A stretch of DNA of 64,000 bases from Diadema setosum (Eukaryota > Echinodermata > Echinoidea > Diadematoida > Diadematidae): contig CM067067.1 in assembly GCA_033980235.1 (NCBI GenBank), positions 1,054,001-1,118,000 of the forward strand, given 5' to 3'. The notes below the pieces were generated by a model. It was not told the origin of the DNA, did no database searches, and saw only the letters and a program-made list of their open reading frames with translations. A program made the position numbers and the translations under genes. Shown here one piece after another: positions 45,636-54,838 of this stretch (positions are counted from its first letter, which is position 1; each line of letters starts with the position of its first letter).

Positions 45636-47029
45636 GGGTGTTTTTTTTTTTTTTTCAGCCAATAAATAGAGAATTACACAGCCAGGTCTGGATACAAATA
45701 TCATTATAAAGAAATTGAAAGTTTTATCATTCTGTAATGATCACAACAGTTTAATAATTTAAATCACAGCTGAAGCAGGTAAGGTAAGCATGAACTCTCT
45801 TGTACTTTTTTGGAAGGTAAGACAATCATTAAAGGGATGGTACAGTATTGGTTGAGATGAGAATTGGGCTTAAAGCTTTTTGCGAGATGCCAAGAAAACA
45901 CTTATGATATAGTACAGAGCATACCATTTTAAGTGGAATTTGAAGTTTATTTAATGAAAATCAGGTTGGAATGACTGAAACATCCAAAAACAAAGTAAAA
46001 CAAAGCGATCGTAATAAAGTGTGGGTCCCACACTTTATTAGAATCGCTCTTTTTTGGATATCTCAGCCATTTCAAAACCAATTTTCATTAAATAAATGTT
46101 GAATTCCTCATAGAATTACATGCTCTTTCATATTTCATATGAGGTTTCTCATTATCTCACAAAAATATGTTAGAAACCTGAAATTAGGTCTCAACCAAAA
46201 CTATACATCCCCTTTAAACTGGCTTCCTCTCCTTAAAATAGCACTGTATTAGTGTAAAAATGGGGAATTGGCTATTTCACAAAGATGGGTTGCATTCTGT
46301 AGAGACTGTTCTCTAAACCTCGTTTATAAAAATCATTTCGGCCATCATGCACACACACAGGACGTGATGCCGATGGTACAGGCTTCAGCAGGATATGGGA
46401 GAATACATTCCACAACTGCCCATGATATTGATATAAAATTTACTTATAAAACGAGATAGACCCCTACTCCTAGTAGTAGTAAAACTAGTATCACGAGTAT
46501 AGTAATTTTAACCGTTGGCGTTATAGGTCTAAATATTGTTGGAGTGTAGACACAAGACATCTCAGCAGATAGTAAATTTTATTGCTCAGATCTCCAGTTA
46601 TTTCAACACACTAAATTTAAGTTTACCTCGTAAATAATACATTGACTGGCCGAGTCTAACTGTAACTAGTCTTAGAGGTTTGCCTGCTCATCGCCTCCAC
46701 ACGTTACTGAATTTGCTGTTTACACAGAGTAGATGTAAATTTAGATGTAATTTTAGCTAGGTTTTAACAATCAAACATGACATAGACCTATTAAAAATTT
46801 ACTGGCACACTTGCCAGCATAATAATTGATGTGTGGGACCGAACAAACAGGGTTTCGCTACCATTCTACTTACTCGACCATAAAGGACGGGTTTTTCGAG
46901 AATGTCGATATCATAATGGACACTTTTCAGTTCCTCGATGTCCAAGAATGTGGTTAAAGTGCCTGCAAGCAGCGTTATGTTTGCCAGAAACCAGGTAAAC
47001 ACTATGTCGATCTTCTTTCCAACGCGCAT
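30220..47029 (-). CDS. OS9: OS-9, ER lectin of ER-associated degradation (gene span, 12 exons)
   Basis: Twelve exons join in phase to give 733 residues; human OS-9 has 667. Residues about 1-25 are a signal peptide (MRVGKKIDIVFTWFLANITLLAG), placing the protein in the ER lumen. The MRH lectin domain spans about 105-225 and keeps the known mannose-contacting residues: W113-W114, Q126, R184, E205 and Y211. Exons 8-9 encode long acidic Glu/Asp runs, exon 10 the conserved NRVRVRVTRVKL segment, and exons 11-12 the conserved C-terminus. In the family, OS-9 binds trimmed N-glycans on misfolded proteins and hands them to the SEL1L-HRD1 ligase complex. There is one MRH domain, so it is not XTP3-B/ERLEC1, which has two. 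The last intron is about 4.6 kb and filled with palindromic elements. All key residues are intact. Confidence 0.95.
30569..32027. mobile_element. TTAA-flanked long foldback element, family B copy 1 (1459 bp)
   Basis: TTAA lies at 30565-30568 and at 32028-32031. Left end AGATAATAAAAAGTTTTGG, right end the exact kind of inverse, CAAAACTTTTATTATCT. The arms stay inverted for hundreds of bases and meet near 31440. For example, AGGACCTTGGGAG at about 31392 has its inverse CTCCCAAGGTCCT near 31535. No transposase frame; the mirrored short frames are by-products of the palindrome. It lies in the last OS9 intron. Confidence 0.88.
32438..33819. mobile_element. TTAA-flanked foldback MITE, family A, interrupted copy
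   Basis: TTAA at 32434-32437 and 33820-33823. Left end AGGGGATGGCTAGTAAC, right end GTTACTAG..CCATCCCCT. It is split by the family B element at 32719-33737. Taking that out with one TTAA leaves 359 bp, against 357 bp for the uninterrupted copy at 59650-60006. Confidence 0.9.
32719..33737. mobile_element. TTAA-flanked long foldback element, family B copy 2 (1019 bp), nested
   Basis: TTAA at 32715-32718 and 33738-33741. Left end AGATAATATAAAGTTTTGG, right end CAAAACTTTTTATTATCT. Internal arms match copy 1, including AGGACCTTGGGAG and its inverse, and CAGCCCCATACGCATA motifs. It sits inside the family A element, which is therefore older. Confidence 0.9.
33915..34690. mobile_element. Foldback element, family E
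   Basis: Two long arms face each other around about 34300. On the left, AAAACTATATATCAGATAACACTGTCATTGATATGAG-type sequence (about 33931) has its inverse near 34625-34685. AACCCTCTGTACA (about 34086) has its inverse TGTACAGAGGGTT (about 34513). Exact ends and target duplication are unclear. It is the third palindromic element in the same OS9 intron. Confidence 0.75.
35025..35161 (-). CDS. OS9: OS9 exon 11
   Basis: 137 nt, phase 1 to 0: QLELRVLSYIPEDW and LSEEDSNYFKNMIF, equivalent to the family segment with a Trp and a terminal acidic/aromatic helix. Acceptor GACCAG, donor GTG|GTAGGC. Confidence 0.92.
36019..36231 (-). CDS. OS9: OS9 exon 10
   Basis: 213 nt, phase 1 to 1. Contains NRVRVRVTRVKL and LEEAISDQLEKSGLTTEG, the best conserved part of the OS-9 C-terminal half. 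Acceptor AAATCAG, donor GAAG|GTAGGC. Confidence 0.93.
36711..37277. mobile_element. Pogo/Tigger-like MITE, 567 bp
   Basis: Ends CAGTCAAACCTG and CAGGTTTGACTG, with TA outside each (36709-36710 and 37278-37279). Both ends carry repeated TGTCTATAGCGGCCACC words. No transposase frame. It lies in the OS9 intron between exons 9 and 10. Confidence 0.85.
37397..37700 (-). CDS. OS9: OS9 exon 9 (acidic)
   Basis: 304 nt, phase 0 to 1. Glu/Asp-rich, then KKTVEQHLIDTINKMIKNVK. The acceptor is CTTCAG before ACC CAG ATG; a second CCAG six bases on is an alternative. Donor GTGAGT. Confidence 0.88.
38432..38721 (-). CDS. OS9: OS9 exon 8 (acidic, helical)
   Basis: 290 nt, phase 1 to 0. An acidic run (DDEDNDTEDEDEDEE) is followed by a helical segment MERLLKKDYKELTEMV... 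It corresponds to the acidic and helical middle of OS-9. Confidence 0.88.
38916..39191. repeat. Partial tandem duplication with MITE-like ends
   Basis: About 85 bp beginning AACTAGGTCACTTGATAG at 38916 recurs at 39107, 191 bp further on. Within the first unit, TGATAGTACACAGTGCAACG (38928) has its inverse ending at 39103 (CGTTGCACTGTGGACTATCA), so the first unit looks like a MITE of about 175 bp and the second a truncated copy. OS9 intron 7. Confidence 0.75.
39331..39436. repeat. 106-nt near-perfect hairpin
   Basis: Arms 39331-39378 and 39392-39436 are inverted copies with few mismatches (GACAAACTATCACTTCC against GGAAGTGATAGTTTGTC), separated by a 13-nt loop. It lies in OS9 intron 7, just after the duplicated MITE. 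It may be a tiny foldback repeat or a structured RNA; I see nothing deciding which. Confidence 0.75.
40165..40275 (-). CDS. OS9: OS9 exon 7
   Basis: 111 nt, phase 1 to 1: DDDISSLSTEKAALQDL..ILKGVQGSLEDIESEIG. The acceptor AACCTCAG and donor GGAG|GTAGGA are good. Helical, weakly conserved linker. Confidence 0.82.
41056..41214 (-). CDS. OS9: OS9 exon 6
   Basis: 159 nt, phase 1 to 1. It continues QASK|KYSREAQELVDE and then runs into an acidic stretch (SDDGDVEDDLTEEDEGGE). Acceptor TTACTCAG, donor GGAG|GTAAGA. Confidence 0.88.
42246..42453 (-). CDS. OS9: OS9 exon 5 (MRH domain end)
   Basis: 208 nt beginning FMCAENQ; contains RIDEPESCRYIITV with the mannose-site Glu and Tyr, then HPYLKPPP. The donor within AAAGA|GTGAGT leaves phase 1. 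Confidence 0.93.
43047..43145 (-). CDS. OS9: OS9 exon 4 (MRH domain)
   Basis: 33 codons: HRLNRYHSHRYGNGSKCDL and GKPREAEVR, nearly invariant in OS-9 proteins, with the mannose-site arginine in PREAEV. Acceptor TGTAG, donor AGG|GTAAGC. Confidence 0.95.
44502..44642 (-). CDS. OS9: OS9 exon 3 (MRH domain, WW motif)
   Basis: 47 codons starting TKDWWTYEFCYGKYVRQFHL. It holds the tandem tryptophans and the glutamine of the mannose site. Acceptor CTCAG, donor GTGAGT; phase 0 on both sides. Confidence 0.95.
45298..45468 (-). CDS. OS9: OS9 exon 2
   Basis: 57 codons, acceptor CTTTAG before 45468, donor AAG|GTAAGC at 45297. It encodes VVYLSSKYGQRYECQIP and ELLKPMESAPCLTK, both close to OS-9 family sequence just before the lectin domain. 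Confidence 0.93.
45603..45636. repeat. (GTT)n microsatellite
   Basis: Perfect TTG trinucleotide tract followed by poly-T, in OS9 intron 1. Confidence 0.95.
45833..46213. mobile_element. TTAA-flanked foldback MITE, family C, complete copy (381 bp)
   Basis: TTAA at 45829-45832 and 46214-46217. Left end AGGGATGGTACAGTATTGG, right end CCAAAACTATACATCCCCT. The two arms meet at a perfect palindrome, TAATAAAGTGTGGG/CCCACACTTTATTA, at about 46013-46040. It lies in OS9 intron 1. Confidence 0.9.
46874..47029 (-). CDS. OS9: OS9 exon 1 (signal peptide)
   Basis: ATG at 47029-47027; 52 codons, phase 0 end, donor GTAAGT from 46873. An upstream in-frame ATG at 47077 exists, but MRVGKK begins directly before the hydrophobic signal segment and is preferred. 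It ends IEELKSVHYDIDILEKPVLYGR, matching the OS-9 mature N-terminus pattern. Confidence 0.88.
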
Positions 47030-47300
47030 TATGTACGTTCGGTCAGCGTCTTCGCCGATTCTCTCGCATAAATACAACCGATGTGCATGGGAATTGCACG
47101 TAAAACACGATCGACGTATGTCTTGTGTTTATGACGTCCAGGGGGACGGTGTAACTGTAATCAGCGTTTGTATCATTTCGCGCAGGCAATCGGTATGGAT
47201 ATGACTTGTTGTACACGTTCATAGGTGGACCTATCTTTGTGATGAGTTGCCACAATATCATTGGTGGATTTTATGGATGTATGATAGCACGTGGTTGATA
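47030..47300 (-). promoter_or_regulatory. OS9: OS9 upstream region with CRE-like site
   Basis: This is the region directly upstream of the OS9 start. TGACGTC at 47132-47138, about 103 bp before the ATG, matches the core of a CRE/ATF site. CACGTG occurs near 47289. No exact CCAAT-N9-CCACG ER-stress element was found. The transcription start is not visible, so this is suggestive only. Confidence 0.3.
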
Positions 47301-47542
47301 TTTTGCATCAAAGATTATAATCATATTCAGCCAATACAGTTGTGATTAATAAACAGTTTTCCTTTACCTGAAAAAAAAAAAAGGCTGCTCAGTATCACAA
47401 TTTCTGTCTAAGTGAAAACACATAATATGTGTACACTTATTGTATATGAGCATAATAATACAAATACTGTACAACCTATATACTATCATAATCTTATTAA
47501 TTATGAATACATGTATTTGATTATGGATGTAGTACACAATGT

Positions 47543-48498
47543 ACAGTCAGCAAAAAAAAAATGTAAACACTTTTTCAAGTTCATATTTCTCATAGAATGT
47601 TTAGATAAAAATCAATGTATCATATACCATATTAAAGCTAATTTAATTGGCTATCAAACTCTTAGGTTAGCGCAAGTGGAACTTAACGCATGCGTGAACA
47701 CATTCATTTTTCCCTCAAAGGCACAAAAGGGAAAATTGCAGATATTGATATTTTGTCATTTATTTGAAAATACCTTCAAGGTATCAATGATAGCAAAAGA
47801 CCGCTCTAATACAATGAGAGATATGAAAGAAATAGAAAAAAAAGTTTTCGTTCTCATTATTATCTCCCTGTGTCTTTTAAAAAACAAAGTGGGAAACTAA
47901 AGGGGGAAATGAGAATATTTTTGTCAACCCGAACTTCACAACTTAGGAAGTACTGTAAGCTGCAAAGGTGATAAAATGGACAGACTTTCTTTATTCTATT
48001 CTTTTAAGTTAAGAATTTAAGAATTCAAGAGACAAGTTCAAGAACCAAATATTGTTTTCAATTTTTCTTATTTGAAATAACATTTAAAATTTTCTACTAT
48101 TTTGGTGGTATTGCTTCCGAATGTCATTTGAATTTGGATTTGACAGAAGATTCTTAATTGCCCTCCATTATTTTTTGGCCTTCTATCTTATCTTTAGAGG
48201 CTACAAAGACATTATAAAGATCAAAGGTCTATTTCGGCAAACTAATCTATATATATTGTGTTTCTTAAAGTTATTCTCATTTGTATAGATATGGAAGAGG
48301 ACTTACGCATGAATGACAACTTGTTCATCTTTGCAATTTTTAATTTTGCGCCTTGGAAGAGAAAAACGAATGTGTTCACTCATGCGTAAAGTTTCCCTTT
48401 TTAATGACCTACCAGGTTGATAGTTAATAACATTATTATTTAGCCAGATATTCCGTGAGAAATAAGAACTTGAAAAACTGTTTGCTTGTTGACATGCG
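47543..48498. mobile_element. Long foldback element, family F
   Basis: Left arm from TACAGTCAGCAAAAA (47542) through TTTTTCAAGTTCATATTTCTCA to GCGTGAACACATTC (about 47690). The same words occur inverted at 48498 back to about 48345 (GAATGTGTTCACTCATGCG, GAGAAATAAGAACTTGAAAAA). It is roughly 955 bp and explains the otherwise long AT-rich frame at 47412-47900. Exact ends and target site are uncertain. Confidence 0.7.
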
Positions 48499-49563
48499 CG
48501 CTCACATTGATCATTCAAATTTCGTGAAAATAAGACACCGAAAGTACAAGGTAGGGCCTATTTACTTTCTAATCTTGGATGTGTAATGAAGCAGTTGTGA
48601 AGGATGCAGTTCCCACGGCAGTTGCACTTTTTTTTTTGGGGGGGGGGGGAGTGGATAACCAAATAATTATAAGCAACATAGGTAGGTTGCCTTCTTAATC
48701 CTCAGCTAGATAGTTTATTGGCTAGAACCCATATGAGTAATCACTTCCATATCCCATAGTACCCTGAGGGTGCTTCATGAATTGCAATTTCAAAGTTACT
48801 ATCGACTTAAAATTATGGTATGACGTTGGTATCTCTTTTTACTTTTATCTAATATTTCCAGAATCTACTTCAGATTGTCATTAAAATTTACAGAAAAATC
48901 CTTTGTACCTTACTTTATTTCTATTAATTAATAACTGTATGAAAACGACTCCAACAGTTTCATTCTGATATGGAAGTTATAGAATGTCATTAAACTCACA
49001 CACAGCCTATACCATAATCTTAAATTGATCTTCAAGATTTGGGATCGACTTAATTTCTCCGTGAAACACCCCGGCTCCGAAGTACTGGAACTCTTTTGTC
49101 TGTTTATGCTTATGAATGTCTGTCAGCTTTTCACACCAAGTTTTGAAGCGTATATTATTTCTACTACTTTGCATCTTCAACTTGCTGCAATATAGGTCTG
49201 TCTATTTTCATGATATTCACAGCATGATGTTTTACTGAATAAATTATCAGATTATGGAAATTTTCTTTTAAGGCTGACATTTCTCGCATATACATGTAAC
49301 GCATATGTGCAAGACAATAGTACATTGTGTATATCCGTTTGAATTTTTTTTCTCTCTCTCTGTAAACATTATTCATTTCATAATGTTGGGTGCACCAATC
49401 AGTGCAATTTAACTAAAACAACATATTTTCGAATTTAGTGATAGGTCTGATTTGGACTAGCCTTGCCCCTTTTTCATTGTATATTCAATGTGATGTTCGT
49501 TATTCATAATCTAAATTATGAATTCAGAATAACGAACACAGTAACCATACAATAGAATATCTC
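48499..49563. other. No gene recognised
   Basis: AT-rich, with a poly-T/poly-G run at about 48630-48650. No supported exon. Confidence 0.4.
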
Positions 49564-50784
49564 CACCGGCGTAGCCATATTGATGATCTTAGGGGCGTTT
49601 TGTAAGCGAGGGAGCGAGTGACGGGGGGGGGGGGGGGGAGGGAGGGTGTCCCTCCTCTCGCAGTAAGAACTTTTTGCATTTTTGATGTTGTAGACATGGT
49701 GCAATTTGATGCATGTTTCTGCGTGTTTTATCGACTTGAAACAGCCCAACTGGTTTAAGTAAGGTAGCAGTATTTTGATGTAGATTATATCATTGAACAA
49801 TTTGCCTATATGAAAATGTGACCATTTGAATACATTTCTTGTATTAATTCTTAAAATTAATATCATGAGTTCAAGGATGTAAGAGAGGAGATTTCTCCTC
49901 CACACGAAGGAGATTTTGCATTTTCAGACCTGAAATTCAGCGATCTGGTGAGAACTTTTGGTGAAATACTTCTCTTTTTATGGCAGGGAAGTATTAATAG
50001 CTATAATCATGGAATCTCATCTCTTATTCCGCAAATGTGCATTATCACCGTGTATAACAAGGTCTAACTTGGAGGCAGGCCCCTGACGGAGCTTTTACGT
50101 GTTTAGAATTGAAATAAAGCGATCTGCAGCACACTTCTTCTTCTTCTTCTTCTTCTTTAATTCAGAAATTGCCATTCCCAAAGTGTACCAAGTCTATAGA
50201 GGGGAGCAAGGAATGGAAGGGTTGTAAGATACTCTTCCCATATAGGGAGCTTTTTCATTTTTAGAACTGTGATTCAACGATCCGGCGCACACTTTTGTTG
50301 GAATACTATATTCTGGAAATTTGTAAATCAGAGAAGTGTAACAAGTCTGCGGAAGGAGACAAATCAGGAGGATGTGGGAGAGGATAATTCCTTATACAGC
50401 TGTATAGTATTTGTATCGTATCTGTATGATTGCAGTTAAGCCTTCAAAAGTGTGCATGGAGGAGGGGGTGGAAGCATGCAAGGAGAAGATGGAAGAGTGT
50501 TATCCACATCCTTCCAATACGAAGCGAGCTTTTGTCTTTGTTAAGTTGAAATTGAGATATCTCGTATATCTCGTTTTGAGGTTGTTTTTTTTTTTTAATA
50601 AATAAAGTGATATGTCTTGTGCACTCAGAATTATTTAGAAAGAGAGCAGCTTTACATGCCTACAATGCAACCCGATTCGCCCCCCCCCCCCCCCCCCCCC
50701 CCCGGCCTTCCAAATTCTCGGTCCTAATCCAAGGGGGAAGAGCGACTGCCCCCCCCCCCCCCCCCAAACTTGGCTATGCCGGTG
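49564..50784. mobile_element. Composite repeat with inverted ends and degenerate internal tandem units
   Basis: CACCGGCGTAGCCA at 49564 has a 13/14 inverse, TGGCTATGCCGGTG, at 50771-50784. Poly-G (about 49622) and poly-C (50681 and 50748) tracts sit just inside. Between them, a unit of roughly 155-180 bp recurs in degenerate form, with words like GGAGCTTTTTCATTTTTAGA and ATTCAGCGATCTGG near 49907, 50092, 50247 and 50525. Element class not established. Confidence 0.55.
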
Positions 50785-52710
50785 ATTATCATTTCATACC
50801 TCAATACTTCTTTCTTTCTTTCTTTCTTTTTACCCTTAGCCTATATTCTTCTTACAGAGTTACATCAATTTTCTTCAAATGTAATGCAGTTTACCTCATT
50901 TTCAATATAATTATATTTTAATCTTTATTATATTATAAATATATAATTACAAAGATATGTATGTTACAATACAATGGGTCAGCTACTCACAAGGGCTTTT
51001 CCTTTCTTGCAGCTTCCCCCACCAATGGCATTGTCTTTGTAGTCATACCGCCACATTATTTCTATACATGTACTTGTATGTCGTATGTCCTATGAATTTT
51101 TCTCTTTTTGTGTATCATTTTATACATTCATGTTTTATTGTATGCTCTGTATATTTTTAATGCTTGGTGCAAAATAAACTAAACTGAACTGAACTGAAAC
51201 TGAATATTCTCTCTGTAATTCGTGAATATTATAGGTCTATTTTGTAATTTTTATTTTACTATGTTCATACAGTATCTTGAAACCTTCGAAATTCGAACTT
51301 CTGCAGTATATTTTTTTTTCTGTTATATCCTTTGTGCATTTTCCTTTTCTGTTTCTTTGATGCATTAAAAATCCTCTTGTTAGCAAGAGCTAAAATCCTT
51401 TGAAGGTCCCAAAGTGCGCATACACAGGATGATTGTATAAGGTCTCCGGGGTGTACGGCCAAAGCGTCGGAGATACACTTACGCAATGCCATGATTATGC
51501 AAGGGCCAATTTGGTAAGGACTTACATAAAAGTTGTTCTTGTATGCTGGCCGTAAACATACAGTGCAGAGACGTGCGACGTGCGAAAAAGGAGAATGGAT
51601 GTCGTAGGACTGTTTGACGTTCGTGCCAACGAAGTACAGAGCTAAGGTTCCAAATTTAGTTGAAATCAACGTCTGCGGGTTGCAGGTAAAGCAGGTGTTC
51701 TTTCGTTACTTTATGTATAAAGATCTGGAACATGACCATTGACTGCATTCTGCATTCTGTGAAAAGTTCATATTATCTTTCAGCGTCCTCGGGTCATGCT
51801 GCCTCAACTGCGACTGTCTCGTAGTCCCATATTATTTCTCTCTGTGTGAGTGTAAATTTTACTGTCTGCTAACTGCAGAGTGATTGGGAAATGGAATTGG
51901 CTCAGTTCGACGTATAGATCTATAAGTACTAGAACTCGCGAAGATCCAGTCCCCTTTGAACTTGCTCTTGTCAAGGCTACTTCTGTCTGTTTGATTAATA
52001 TGTTTCTTTGTTCATTCCATTATATGATGTGTGTGCGTGTGCACGTGTGTCTGTGTATTTTATGTTTGTTTTAATTTTAGTCTGTAAAAAGTGTAACGTT
52101 AAATGTGTGAAGACGATGTGTCATCAGGTAAATTTACAGCAAACAGAAGATTTCTGAGAACTTGGAAGGGTCCACATTGTTGGCTTGCGGGCAGTTCAGG
52201 TGTACGGTGTTGTGGCGCCATGCAAAATTTTGACCTTAAAATGCAAGGTTGGCAATTTACATGGTGTTATGCGTTTTAGTAATGATTAATAGCTAGGTCC
52301 TATGCACATTTTATGTTGAAATTACAGTACCCCGTACCCGTCAGTGGCTAATTGCTAAGTTGAATCATCAGTTCCTGGTATTGCAATTAAAAAATATGAG
52401 AACAGATCTATTGTATTAGTATTGGAGTGTGCATGGATGGATTATGCGAGTGTCTGTGTTTTGTGTGTTTTTGTATGACTGTTGATAAGGGATGAACAAA
52501 AAGGGAAGAATGATGGAGAACAAAAAAATTTGCAAATTCACCATGATGGATGTTTTTTGTAGACCATACCGGTATGTATGTAGTTTGATGTATCTTTGTT
52601 TCTCTTGTTCAACAAATTTATTCTTGAATACAAAGTCAGATTCTTTTGTTATTCTCGTTCACAGTCCTTGCAGTCGAACTTGTGAAGGTATGAGTCAACT
52701 TTAGGCAAAG
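50785..52710. other. Upstream region of the FASTKD gene
   Basis: No coding exon recognised. A C+G-richer block at about 51400-51690 ends in GGGTTGCAG|GTAAAG, which could be a 5' non-coding exon and donor joining the acceptor CAACTTTAG just before the ATG at 52711. This is inference. An AT-rich stretch with poly-T lies at 50805-51330. Confidence 0.35.
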
Positions 52711-54838
52711 ATGGCAAGCTCAAGATTACTGTTGAGAGCAGGATATCAAACTAGTCTCCACTCGCCATGTGTGACGCCCAGTCTTTCCAAGGCTCTCCAC
52801 GCCAGGCAGACTAAAATTCCTCACAACTGCCATCAGCAGATGGTGTCATGTTCAAAACAAAGAGAATTAGTTGTGTACAGCACTTCAAACTCCTTGAATA
52901 CATCTTCCAAGACAGATGGCAAAGTAAGGGATAGCACCTCTCACCAGTTGGGACTAAGAAACTTTCACACCTCATCCTCAGTCGGGCTGCTGGAAGACAT
53001 CCAAGCATGTCCAGACCACGTAAGCCTCCTGATGACAGTGGGCCAGAATCGGGCAAAGCTGAATGAGGATCACGTTAGCCAGGCTATGGTACAGCTGTGG
53101 GAGGTGATGAAGTTTACTGCAGACAGGAAGACAGTTCTAGAAAATGAAGTACAGACCCACAGAGACTTCCTCAGCCTGTGTGTCCTAGTGGAGAATAAAG
53201 TCCATTTGATGCAGGATGAGGTCTTGGCAGATGTCCTCTATGCCTCCCTGAAGTTGTTGGCACCTGACACAAAGCACAGCCTGATCAGGGAGCTGAGGAA
53301 TAGGACTCTGTCGCGTCTTGATAAAATGTCATGCAAGCAGCTGTCCAAAGTAGCAGTGTGCCTCAGTGACTTGAGTGAGTGGAGGGCACCATCACTTGGG
53401 GCAGTGACACATGCCTTTAGCCAGAAACTGGACTCTGTGGAGAATATCAGGGAACTATCAGCATGGATGAGGGAGTGTCTGCCCCTCGCCTCAAAGAATC
53501 TGTGTTCACGTACTTACGCCAAGACTGTACAGTTTGTGAATGAACTTGACAAAAATGATTTTGGCTCGAACGATTTGCGAAGGATTGTTCAAACGATGGG
53601 TAAAGTTCCAGGAGCTCCACGGGGACTACTGCTCAAATGTGAGGAGATATTCTTGGAGAAAATGGAGGCAGGCATGCTCAGTGTGAGGGATATTTGCACA
53701 ATGTACAATCTCTTCTCAAATCTTGATAACAGTGGGGAAGGAAGTCGTACTCAGGTACGCAAGTATCTGAAGCAGAGGCTGCCTGAACTCACAGATGGGC
53801 TTGAAGCAAGTCTTGCCATTGAAATACTAGCTGTAAGAGCCTCAGCAGATACCAAGTTTATGCTTGAGGATAAAGCAATCGAAATTGTCAGAGAAGTCCC
53901 TCCTTCTTGGTTGCATCACTTGTGCCATGGACTGAGAATGATGAACTATGTTACGATGAAACCCTTAACTAAACAGATTGTTAGTAAGGTCATGGCTTGT
54001 GACACGCAGAACTTGTCTACTGAAGGCATCGCTAGAATTCTGGAGTTCATGTCCAAAGTTGATGGTGTGGATGAAAGGTTGTACCAGAACATTTACGCAG
54101 ATTTGTTGTGCATGCTGGAAGATGCTATAGTCCCTAACCGCATCATTCATATCATCTACTGCATATCGCTTCTACCTCTAAACTCTGTGCATGGTCTTGT
54201 CTTTAAGAAGGCATCAGCTATTCTTCCCCAGCTTCACACCCCAGGAATCAATCAGCTCCTAAGCTCTATTGTAAGGATCTCCCACAAACTGCAAAGAGAA
54301 GGAACTGTCCCAAACTCCTGCAGCAATCTCCTACAACAGCTCCAGGAGTTGGCCATCACTTCAATCAACAAGGTCACCAGTGTGTATTATCTAAACAACA
54401 TTGTAGACTTCCTGTTGGAGGAAGGTGATCAGGCGTTCTTAGTGAGAGTTGCTATGCAGAGATACTCTCATGTCCTGTCCAAACTGACACCCCAGCTGGC
54501 TGTTGACTGTGCAAAGAATATCACCCGCTCAAAATGCCTGCAGGTAGATCTTCTGGATGAGATGGCCAACATCCTTGCACAGAACATCAACAAGATCACT
54601 CCACTGCAAGTAGCATGTGTGCTTAGCCCATATAGTCTGCTGAACTACCAACCTCCAAATGCCTCAGAGCTGTATGAAGCCTGCATAGGTCGCATTGAAC
54701 AGTTCTTGGACAGTCTTCCAGCTGGGTATGTTGTTGATGTTGCAAACATGTGTGCTCTGAGCCAGCGGTTTCCAGAGCAGATCCTGAAGAAGATCTTTAG
54801 TCTGGAATTTCTCACCAGACTGGATGAGGAGCTTGAAG
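52711..54838 (+). CDS. FASTKD gene, exon 1 (presequence and helical repeats)
   Basis: 2128 nt from ATG in context AAAGATGG. The donor is GAAG|GTGAGA with GT at 54839, phase 1; the reading frame continuing to TGA at 54868 is intronic read-through. Confidence 0.93.

Noticed and set aside
47412..47900. 162-codon plus-strand frame
   Set aside because: Most of it lies in one arm of foldback element F; AT-driven composition.
51265..51669. 134-codon minus-strand frame upstream of the FASTKD gene
   Set aside because: No domain recognised; it overlaps the likely promoter or 5' exon region of the opposite-strand gene.
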